From: Todiramphus chloris collaris
Lineage: Eukaryota > Chordata > Aves > Coraciiformes > Alcedinidae
Assembly (NCBI GenBank): GCA_025345505.1
Contig: JANVCC010000270.1
Location: forward strand, 4,477,546-4,541,545
DNA length: 64,000 nt
Direction of reading: 5' to 3'
The notes beneath the pieces are model-generated. The model saw only the letters and a program-made list of their open reading frames with translations. It was not told the DNA's origin and ran no database searches. Shown here one piece after another: positions 12,101 through 24,100 of the stretch (within the stretch, counting starts at the first letter, position 1; each line of letters opens with the position of its first letter). Both the position numbers and the translations under genes were made by a program.

Positions 12101-15100
12101 TGTCCAGATTCATTTATTGCACTTTTTTGTTTAAACAGGATGCTAAAAGGATTCCATCTTCTGCATCTAGTCCACTGTCTTCTGTAAGTTGATCACAAAT
12201 CCCCCCCATTTTTGTTGGATGGAACCCCCTCTTAGGAAAAATATAATCCTCTAATATTTAGGCTTGGTTTTTTTTCCCCCTTAGCCTGTGGACAGGAGTG
12301 TGCTGAATATGACTAGCTTCCAATCCAAACGAAAACAGGTAAGAATCAGTAACATCTTAAGCTAAGAGAGAGAACTTCCTATGCTTTGTAACAAAAAGAG
12401 CAAATGTCACAAACCCCAGTGACAGCATCCACATGAGTTCCAGTTAATGTTAGGATTATGTGAGTTACATCTGTCTTGGCTGTGTGGAAATTGCTAAAAA
12501 TGTCTTTTCTACCCACACTAGATGAAGGACTGTGAAGATTGCACAGGTTAAAAATGATATTATCTTTATGTGGTGGTGTCTTGATATGTCAATCAAGATC
12601 AACTTTAGAACACGTGAAGTAGTTTTATTTTGTCCTGCAACTTGGGGTTAAGTTGCATGTTAATCTTTCTGTTCAGGAAAGCTTTCTTTTGCAGAAATTA
12701 TTAGAAATAGAAAAATAGTGATTGGGGTGATCATACAGACTTTGGGTAGATTTCCATGTTCATTTTGAGCAGAAAACTAATACTTATGGTTTTTATTACT
12801 GCTCAAAGTGAGGAGAAGGAAAATTGTTAAATGTTGTCACCTCTCTAACCTGATGTTCCTAAATTCCTGTTTGGGTGTAGCACTGAATTGTGCTAATGGG
12901 GTGGTAACTCATTATTTCCTTCATTTTTGTTGAAAAAGTGAAAACTAGTAATGTTTTTTAATCACTTTAATTTGGGGTATTGTTTATTAAATTGTAAAAC
13001 CTACAAAAGACCACTTTAAGATCAGGCAACCAGAGGAACACAAGTGGTTTTTCTTCTATGTAAACTTTTAATCTGCTCTTTTAATGAGAAAATGGACAAG
13101 ATTCTATGCTAATCCCTTGATTAGAAGTATAATTAATTTTATACTCACTTCAGAGTTTACAGACATCTTGGATTTCCTGTAATATCTTTCTCCTCATGCT
13201 AAATTACAAGAATGCTGAGAAGTAAACCAGAATTTCTTTACTGGAACAATTATCCAAATAACTGAAAACAAAGCTGCAGTGGATTCTCAGTGAAGCTGTG
13301 GAACTACACCTGTGATGGGGCATCAAGAAAGATCGAGCAGATTTGCAGGGTAGAGCCTGACGTCAGTCAGAGCACCGGTGCAGCACACAGCTGTCGCTGG
13401 GGAAAGGAGGGAAATTGTCTGATCATAATACGAGAATTCATAAAGTTTGGCAGGGGCAGGGTAGCCCTTGATGAGAAGGGGAGGAGAGGGTTGTGTGTGC
13501 CAAGGAGAGGGTTGTGTGTTTTCCTGCTAAACGGCTGACAGAACGCTTGAGCACTCAGGCAGAGCTTTTGCAGGTATATTTTTGTGGGTTTTGTTTTTTT
13601 TTTTTGAGGATTTGCACCAGACAGAGCAGCCTTTAGTGTATTAAACATCAAGCTGGGTGCCTTTTATTTTTTCATGGTACATTCCTGTGTGTCTAATTTG
13701 ATATCCTTCTACAAGAAGGTCACCCTCTTAGTGGAGAAGGGAAGGTGGTGGGTGTAGTTTTTCTGGATTTTAGTAAGACTGTCCCTCACAGCATCCTTCT
13801 GGACAAGTTGTCCAGCTGTGGGATGAGCAGGTAGACAGTGTGGTGACAACACTGGCTGAAGAGCAGGCTGCTAAGGGTGGCAGTGAATGGGGCTACATCT
13901 GCCTGGTGACCGCTCACCAGCAGTCTTCCTCGGGGAGCAGTTCTAGGGCCAGTTCTGTTCAGCGTTTTCATCAATGACCTGGAGGCAGGAGTTGAATGGA
14001 CCATTAGCAGGATTGCTGATGACAGCAAACTGGGAGCTGTTGTTGACTCTCTTGAGGGACAGGAGGCATTGCAGAGGGATCTGGAGAGGTTGAAGCATTG
14101 GGCTGTGATTAATGGGATGACATTTAACAAGTCCGAATGCTGGATCTTGCTTGCCCCTGGGATGGAGGTAACACTGGACACTTAAGCATAAACTGGGAGA
14201 GGAGTGGGTGGAGAGCAGCCCTGCAGAAAGGCATCTGGGGGAGCTGGTCAACAGCAGGCTCAGTGTGAGTCAGCAGCGTGTGCTCTGGCAGCCGGGAGGT
14301 CAAACCGCATCCTGGATGCATCAGACACCTCGTAACCAGCCAGGCAAAAGAGGTTATTATCCTGCTGTATTTAGCCTTGAGTGCTGCGTGGGGTTCTGGG
14401 CCCCACCGTTTGAGAAGGATGTTGAAGGATGTTGAAGGTCTTATGTCCAGAGGAGAGCTGGTGGTAGGGGCTGGAAGGGATGTCCTGTGAGGAGTGGCTG
14501 AGGACACTTGCGTTAGTCTAGTTTGGAGAGAAGGAGGCTGAGGGGTGACCTTGTTGCTCTCTCCAGCTTCTTGAGGAGGGGAATTGGAAAGGGAGGTGCT
14601 GAGCACTTCTCCATGGGATCCCAGTGGCAGGATGTGTGGTTCAAAGCTGCACCAGTGAGAGGAGGCTGAGAGTTCACATTAGGAAGCGTTTCTTTGCTGA
14701 GAGGGTGTTCAAACCCTGAACAGGCTTCCTGGTGAGGTGATCAATGCCCCAAGCCCGTCAGTGTTGGAAAGGCATTTAGATAATGGCCTTAATAACATGC
14801 TCTAACTTTTGGTCAGCCCTGAAGTGGTCAGGGAGTTGGACTAGATAATTGTTATAGGTCCCTTCCAACTCAACTATTCTATCCCAGTTCTATTCTGTTT
14901 ACATTTAAACCCAGCAGTGGACTGTCCTTCACTCAAAATGGGTTTGTGAACTTAAATAAACCCCATTTTACTTAGAGTTTCAAAACGAGTATGGTATTTT
15001 TTACGTAGAAGTACCTTTGTTCACTTTATAGATAGTACAGCATAAATTTTATTACCAAGAGTTGGGAGATACTTGAAATTAGATCTTCATTATAAACAGA

Positions 15101-18100
15101 GTTTTCTGTTGGTACTACCTTAAATAACAGCATGTATCATAAGTCTGATTCTTCTGCTCCTAAAGACTGCAGATGGAGGCTTTGGTACATCTTGGAGCCT
15201 CTTGGGTTCTTTCTTGTTTCACAATTCAGTTCAGTCAGTTTTGCAGAATATACAGTGCTTTCTGTTAAACATTAACTCCTGTCTGCGGAAATGCTTTGAC
15301 AGGGAAAGTCAAACCTGTACTTTTAAGTGCATCAAATGTAAATCTAAAACATTGGAACATATTTTGAAGAATTGAGACTATTTGAAAATTAGTTTACAAC
15401 TTTTTCTTTTTTCTCCCCCCCCCCCCCCCAAAGTTTAACTTTAAAGGAAGAAAATGTAGGAAGGCCAGAAGCCTGTATAATTGGCTGCTTCACACTTTTA
15501 TTAACATTGAATTAATGGATTAAGACAGTCAAGAATTATCACAATGTGGGCAGAGGAGAGGAAAAGATGGGAGCGTATTATAGTAACGTGCTTTATTTTG
15601 ACTGTAGTAACACAGATTATTTTGTCTATAAAGTTAAGTACCAAGTTTTGAAACAGGATTCAGTCAGACGTTGGCTACTTCTGTAGCTTTTTGGATTTCA
15701 TAACTAGTTTTCCAGTGATTTCCCTCTCCCAAGCTAAATGCTTTCAGCATTTCCAAATAGTTTCCACTGGGTGCTGAGACGGATGGAAGGTTTATAGTTC
15801 CGTAACTCTTTTTATCAGTAAATGCTGTGGTAACTTGGCTGGGTGCAAGGATAAATTGTTTGCTGCTTCTTTTTCAAAGATGGAATCACAGCATCCACCT
15901 GTCCAGAAACTTGTGACACCAAAGGCAATCTCTCTGTCTGTGAGTCGGACTCAGTATTTTAAACCATCTCTGACTCCAGCTACTGATTCCAGCAAAACTC
16001 ACCAGAGGATAGATGTAAAGCAGAAAGTAAGTAAATTTTCTGGTCCTTATCTGCCTGTTTTTTACAAGCTTGGAATGTTTCTAACCAATTATTCTACTGA
16101 GGTGCGCTTTCTTGGCAAAGAGTACCAGGTCTGAGGTCAGCGTTAAGACAGTGGGAATCATTGTGAAAGAGATACTTTGAGGTTTTTTGGATTTACAAGT
16201 ATTTTTGGAACAGTGAGTGGTGGTTATTTTCAGAACATGATGGTGTGCTATTGGGTTGGGCTGTTCTCAGTGAAAAAATGTTAAAATACAGACACATTTT
16301 CCTTTTCATATGCTTCTGTACACAAAGTTGCTGTTGATGCAACGTGCTGATGTTGTGTATAAACTCCTTCAGGTGAGCTACTGGCTCCAAGTGAGATTTC
16401 TGACAATTACCTATTCTGATCACTTTTGTGGAGGTGGAGTCCCTGATAAACTTGGCTTAAAACAAGATTGGCATCTCTTTCAGAAAAAAACCCACCTATG
16501 GTTCCAGTATCGATCTGAATGTAAAGATTACCAGGTGCTAAATCTGTGGACTTTTTAGGCCAGAGATCAAAGTGGATAGTCATAGTGGTTAGGGAAAAAG
16601 CTTAAGTAGATGAGGTATATTTAGTGGTATAAATAAAACAACCTGACACAAACATGTATGTCTCTTTGTCTTCACTTTGTGTATAGTTTATAAATATACA
16701 CAGATAAATCTTGAAATCAAACTTAACTTGCAGGGAATGCGAGAGAAGAGTTTTCCTGCAGAACAGCAAGTAAAAACGCCTGAAAGGTATGACACATCTG
16801 TTAATTTAAAACACTTGAAAGAAGAATGCTCGCTCCTTTGTCTCTACAGTCTGTATGTCTGTTTTCTTTTGGAAGGGCTGTAACAATTCCCAGTAAAGGG
16901 ATTGGTAAATACAGTGAAAAAATTGTATTATGAGAGAGCTTAGCCATTTGTGCATCTTGATGTTCATCAGGGGGCAACTGTTTCAGCTTGTTATTTAATT
17001 GCTTAGAGACTGAAAGCTTTGTCCTAAAGGAATTACTCTTTTTGAAAGATTCTTTATAAGGTGAAGCAGCTTACAGTTCAGGAATATATTTAATATTTAG
17101 TTTATTTGTTAAAAAGTGAAAACTTGGAGGAAGAGCTTTTTTAATCCTTTCACCATGAAGTCAGTTTTCTGCTCCATGACTCTGCAGGAAAAACAGGAGC
17201 CCTTTAGAATCATCTGATGGCAGATGCCAGCTTGTCTCCAAAACACAAAATTCCAGGACAATTAATAATTGTGTTTCTTCTTGAGGAGGTTGTCTTACTT
17301 TACACTGCTTGCTTGGGTTAGGTGGAATGACTTCACCTCCAGATGGTATTAATGGCTTTCCCTTTTAGGCAACTAGTCTTTTGGGTAATGCTTGAACTAA
17401 GACACTTTATATTCAAATGATACCTTTTTTGGAGTATTCATCTCTTTCAAAGAACAGGGACATCATATTTTGTTATCTCGGTGTTCATCTTCCAAGTGAT
17501 TCTTATGTTGCCCTGGGCATTCTGTGGCTTGCAAAAAACCCCAAACTTACCCTTTCTTTTGGCATCTGATACTGTGACTTCACAGCAACTGCCTTTTCAG
17601 GGCTGTAAGAGATTGGCTCGAAGGTTTTGGCATAGGTGCAAACAGATGTTAGGTTGTAATTGTGGGGTTTCAAATTGTTCTATATTTTCTTTGTAGAACT
17701 CCTTTATTCTCCACGTAGAAGGGAGTTCCAGAAAACTGATACTGCTTTTTATTTAATTTGCAAGTTTTACTGCTGTGTTCCATTTTTATCTGTAGACTAG
17801 CTGGTCCTTTTTTGAAAATTCTTTTCTAAATCCAGTCTTTGATGTCATGTTCTGGAGCAGGAGCACAGCACCGAGAAGAGTGGCCAGAGTCCCTTTGTGC
17901 AGCTGACCTGCAGTACTTTGGTACATCTCTCTTCAGCCCACCAAAGGCTGTTTAGCTTTTAAACCCAGGTCAGAACTGTAGGTTGGACATAACTTGCTCG
18001 AAGACAGAAAACTGTCTTTCCCCCTTGGAAGCTGACAGGTGTTAACAGAAAAGAGGAATGTGGGCTATTACAGACAGGCTATAATTGTCTGAATAAAGCT

Positions 18101-21100
18101 CTATTTTGACATAAGACTTTTTTTCATAAATGGAATTGATTGTCAGTTTGGATTAGAGAAATGTTTGAGCATATGGCCTTAAGGATCTGGCTTCCTCTCA
18201 GTGGCTACAGTGCTAAGCAGACTGTTTGCAAGTATCTGACAAGTTTAGACCAATTCTCCTCCTCAGTCTTCTGGAAACTTGACCTGGTGTCTTCCAGTCT
18301 GATCAAATGTACTTCTGTAATGACTGACTGCTTGGCTGCAGGATAAGCTTTGATATGTTAATTTTGTCCAGGAATACTTCATTTTGATGCCATAGTGCTT
18401 TTTATTGCTGTTAGTCTCTAGTTTACTTCTGGTTTGGAGTGTGATGTGGGTGTTTGGGGTAGGTTTTTTTTGTTTGTTTGGGCTTTTTGGGGGGGTTTTC
18501 CTTTTTCTTTTCCCTACCCACTTGGATTAGGAAATCCTTCTGGTTTGGATCTAGGCTTTTGTAATGAAGAGAAATGCCTTTGTATGCCTTACAAAAGAGA
18601 TCTGTATTCATGTCTGAAAAGACTTCTGGAATGTTGGCACACCCAAACACCTCTGCTGCTTCTGCTGATGGCCTCAGGAGAGCCCGAGCTGCTTCTGAAG
18701 CTTTTGCAGTATTATCTTGCCACACAAGTTTAAGCCTCTCTATTCCATAAGAGCTGTTGGCAGCGTTTCATGTGCGCACGCACGCTCACTCTCCCCCCCA
18801 AAATATATTTTGAGTTGTTCTTTTATATCCCTGCAAAGATACACGCTCATCACAGAATCAGAGAACTGGCAGTCAAAATTTCCACTGTCTGGACTCTTAA
18901 AAGGAAACATTAGAAAATAACAATCTAAATCAGTTCTTCTATTTCAGGTCTTCTGGCTTAGTCATCATTCCTTTATGGATAATGTGACCGTTTCTTATGT
19001 ATGCCCTTCCCCTTGCTGCTCTCATTAGTGCAGCCTTTGCTGTTTAGAACATCAGGTATTTACCAGCATTTAGCAACCTGAGGAAAATTTTTTTTTCTGA
19101 TTAGATAGTGTCAGTTCTAGTTCTAGGACTAATAGTGGCTATAATAGCTTGAAATATTAATTAGGTTGATTTTCATTGTGTGTGTGTGGTTTTGTTTTCC
19201 TTCCTCAACCTATGTGTTGTTATTTTGTGCCAGCAATTTCAAATTTGGTACTCCTGCATCCAACGGTCTGTCCTCAGGAGTAGGGATGAGCGGTGGTGGC
19301 AAGATGAGAAGGGAAAGAGGAGTACACTATATAGCAAAACCTGGACAAGAGCTACAGGTAAGGGAATCCTGGGTTAATTGCTCTCACTGAGATTACTGAA
19401 GTAACTAGCTAAGTATTCCAGTTTCATTGCCTCATAGTAATTTGTAATAATGGCACTTCTGTTTTGTGGGCTTTTTGCTGTGGGTTTCAGGACAGGCTGC
19501 AATTTACTTCTTTGTTGAAGTCCCTCCACTTTGGTTTTATGTATTTGAAATATTTACTCATATTGTCTTGGGGATGCTTCATACTATGAATTTTCTCAGT
19601 TGCACTTGAATGAACAAATACTGGGAGGGGTTTGTAGTGATTTTCTAAAGGAGTGATGTTTAAAGCAAGTGCTAAGTAAGTAAACAAAGTTGAATCTGTT
19701 ATTTCATATTTAAGTTATGTGGAATGATCCAGGCTGAGAATCTGAAGCAGAAGACAGTGTTCTGCGTGTCTGCTAATGATCATTCACAATTTTTGGCACT
19801 TAATCAAACTCATTGTGAGAGGTTTTGTTTTTTTTTTTTTTCTTGTTTTAATGGACAAAACCCATTTAATAAAAACTATGGTCATGGCTACCCTGAAGAT
19901 TATTTTTCTGGTGGGATGTTATGTAAGCTTCCTACTGCTGAGTCTTAAACATAAAAAATGTGAATCAGTCTTCTGGCTGATGCAAGACGAAGAAAAAGCA
20001 AATACTGGAGAATGTTTCTATAATACAAATGGTCTGAACATTGAGATCCAGTAGATTCTTCAAATCAAAACAGTGAAAGGTGTAGGCTGTAGGATACATA
20101 AAATTTCTGTAGCAGCAACTTAAATCTTTCCTTAGTCATTTCTCAGTACAAATTGTGATTAGATTGGCTATTGTCTTAATATATCGCCTGGATGCGTTCC
20201 TGAGTGACCTGTGTTAGGGTAGATTAGGTTGGAGGGTAGATTAGGTTGGAGGGTAGATTAGGTTGGAGGGTAGATTATATGATCCTGCCCTGGCAGGGAG
20301 GGTGAACTCGAAGATCTCCAAGGTCCCTTTCAACCCCTAACACTCTGTGATTCTGTGATCTCTCTGTTATATTTGACCTTGTTAAGGAATTAAGGGTGGG
20401 ACAGGGTGGGAAGGTAGTATGTCTTGTAAGAGAGAGAAACTAAAATGTAAAACTTTTTTTTAAGAGAAAAATTAAAATTTACAACTATTAAAATTTACAC
20501 CTAGGAAGTGGAGGAACCGGTTCTCCCCAAAGTACCCCTACCCATCAGTACTGCAACGCTGCCTTCATTCAACTTCAGTTTTCTTGCCACTAGTGCTGTC
20601 TCATCGTCACCAAGCAACGTTTCGACAGCGGTGATGAACAAGGTGAGTCTTTGTTGTGCATCGTTAATACTTTTTTAGGATGAATGTACATCTGCTTTGT
20701 GGTGTGTTAACTTCTTCCATCGTGCTTATATCTAGATCAGGATTATATCCTGATTTGGAGGTGTGGGGAGTCCTTGATTCAGCCTCTGTCCATCTTATAC
20801 TTTGCAAACTTGTAGTTAAGAGAATTGTAGAACTGCTTTCAAACAACTGTAGAGATTTTGTTGGAACTTTGTGCCCAGTTAAGTTAGAGTTAATTAGAAT
20901 TAATGGTCATATAAGCCTTGTGTAGACTATGAGCCTAGGGTGCAGTAATTGGAATATTATTGCAGTAAAAGAAACATTAATCTGTTCCAGAATGCTTGAA
21001 ATATTTTTGTATGTTTTGAAGCAGATCTCTGCTTTAACATGTTGAGGTATTTGCTGAAGCTGTGACTGTGGTTTAGTTAGTTTAAGGTTCTGAAGCTGCA

Positions 21101-24100
21101 AGGTCTGCTTTTCCATATATTTACATCCAAGCAGCATCTCATGTTGCTCTCTTGGTTTTGTGGGATTTGCTTTTGGTGATACTGTACTGTATGCTCACTT
21201 GCAGGCTTCATTCTCTCTTATTACAACTCTTATCTGTGGATTAGAAATACAAATATCAAACATCAGATATCCCAACTTCACTGCAGAATGTGTATTAGCA
21301 GCTGCTTGAATTCACTGCCTGTTATTTCATCAGGGTATTTTTCTTTTAGATACAAACCTTAATTCTTTTGAAAATGCAGGTACAACCAGCAAGTAGTGTT
21401 GGCAGTCCTGTGTTCAGATTTTCATCTCCAATTGTGAAATCTACTGAGGCGGAAGTGCTACCTCCGTTGTCTGTAAGTAAAATGAATAAAGCTCAAGACT
21501 TTAGTAGAATATTGCAGAACAATAAAGGAGAATTGGCCCTGACAATGGGAAAACAATTATAGAGGTTTCTGTCTTACAAGTTGTCATCCAGCATCTGTAA
21601 AGGTTTGAATACTGGATTTCACATTATTATTTGTGTGTGAAACTTAATTGAAGTTCTTTTAGTTTCAGAATCTGCAAAATGGTCTCTTTTTTTCATAGCA
21701 GATTGGGTTTACATTTAGTGTTCCTGTTGTAAAATCAGCAGAGCTTTCTGGATCCAGTGATACACCAGTGACGTCCTTCCTTACTATAGGTAATGGAAAT
21801 CGCAGCATTTCATATCTGGAGTGCTGATTTTCTTTTCTTTTTATATTAAATATTAAATCTTGCCTGGAATTGCTAATATGCTCAGAAAGGACAGTTGTGT
21901 TTTTACTAACAGATCTGCTTTTGAACAAGTTGTAATTATGAAGTGTTGTAAACCAAGTAAAATTTTGAAGATTATCATATATAAGTGTGAAACTTAGAAA
22001 TTCTTATTTCTAGCAAATGTGAATATATTTTAAGTGGATTTATTTATGAAAGGGTTGTGGTTTTTTTCTTTTGTTTTTAAAGGTACAGCCTCTGTAAACA
22101 GCACCAGCAATAAGAAGGAAAAAGAAGAAGAATACGATGGCCTCACCAAACCTGCAAAGGTCTTAAAGGAAGGAAGTGTGTTAGACATTCTGAAAAGCCC
22201 TGGTGAGATAATGAACTTTTAAGAAGATACTGCAAAAAATACATTAGCATATAAACACATTGTTTGAAAACAAACAGAAAACCCAAACACTACCAAAACA
22301 AAACCAAGAAACACCAAACAAACAAAAAACAACACACCATTTGTCACAGTTAATGCTTTATTAGCTATAAATAAATACATAGGAGAGCATTAGATTAAAA
22401 TTCTGCATGTGTTAGGGTTGATCGCCCCTTCTAAGTGGCTGTTACTGCTGAAAGGAAAGCTGGAAAACTTACACCAGATGTGCTGCTTCTCCTTTATGTG
22501 CTAGGATGTAATTGCAAATTAAGTATAAAGAGAATTAGTCAAATAATCTGTGATTAATTTTAAATAAATTTATAGAGTTGAAAAGGAAATGTCTGTAAAG
22601 TGCTTTACAAACTGTCCTCTCCCATCTTCACCATCTCTGGATATTAAGGATGATAAAGACAGTTCATTTCTGAAGATGTTTCAAAAGCTACAAATCTTTT
22701 GGCCTTCAATGATAACAGTTACTGTGGAGTCAAATGTAAATTTTTAAGTTTCACTTAAAAACCTTTTTCCAAGTAATTGCAGTTGTTTTCGTCTGTTCAG
22801 TGAAGTGCGTGTGTATACATAGATCATGTCTTTTTGTTTAAAAAAAAATCTAAACAAAACTTTATTGATCTTTTTCCATAAGTCTTCAGTGGCATCAGGA
22901 CTCTCTGTTATGAAGTGACCAATGTATATACTACTTAAGAGGACTGTGCCTTTTTATGTTAGAAAGAGCTCAGTGAGAGAAAATAACTGTGTTTTGTTTA
23001 AGGAAAGACCTGAATGAAGTGACATTAATTTCCTTTATCAGTTTGAGAAGCAGGTTATAAATCTACACTGTTCAAAGACTCCGCTTCTGAAATATGTATA
23101 CAAAGAAAACAAACCCCAAACCAACAACATAACAATACACTCTTCATTTTAGCTTTACAAGTAATTTGTGCTGCTGGTTCAAATGCACTGCCGTAGCATT
23201 TTATTTAGTGTTTCTAGATTGCTGGTTATTATTTTCTGTTAAAATAGGCACCTTTAAATAAGGAGTTGGCCCATGTCTGGTGCATTTTGAACAAAGATTA
23301 TAGATAACGATTGTTATCTTCATTTTTGACTCAATTAATGCATAATAAAACAATAATAATAAAAAATATCTTTGGATAAATACCATGTAGACTGCTGCTC
23401 CATGTACCAGCTGCTGTTACAGCTCCTAAAGCAACTGTGAGTCATCTACTACAGCAGGAATAGCCTTAGAAATCCGATTCCATTGGGCATGGTGTCTTAA
23501 AATTAAGTGGGATTATTTCTAGTCCATGACAGACAGTCAGCTTTCAGTACTGTTTGTTTATACTTGTATCTACCAGTGAAGGCTTGTATTGAAATCTTTC
23601 TTGGAAGTGAAGAGTTAAATCAAGCTTTAAATAAATGTTCTGTTGTACGGCAGTGCAGCATATGAAATTTCATCCCTTTAGATAAGATTTCCAGGGACTT
23701 CCTCTTGCGGTTAGTCAGAACGTATACTTGTAACCACTGGCACTTGGTTTAAATTTATGCCATCTAGTATTAGAAGTAACTTGAATGTAGTGAGAGTGCT
23801 GCTTTATCAGTGAGATCTCTCGATTTTTTTCCTAGGCTTTACGTCTGTGAAAACACACTCCTCTGCATCTGCACAGCCTGTTACAAGCACAGTGGTCTAC
23901 ACAAGGCCTGCAATAAGTAGTTTTTCTGCAGGTAAAGACCCCTCTAAACAAGCATCCTCATTCTGGCAGCCTGACACGCATGACCCATGTCTGCAGAACA
24001 AAGCCACGGATGGGAAATGTGTAACATGTGAAGCTGCTAAAGTGTCAACAGCTGAGAGTACGAAACAGGTGATAAGCTCAAGTCCATGTGTCACCTCTAA

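Noticed and set aside
14124-14606. Minus-strand 160-codon ORF and related ORFs at 13,786-14,251
   Set aside because: They lie antisense to the CR1 fragment and read through non-coding CR1 sequence.
15880-15882. ATG at the start of NUP153 exon 9 as a possible alternative translation start
   Set aside because: It is the first codon of an in-frame internal exon, and no promoter-like sequence lies in front of it.
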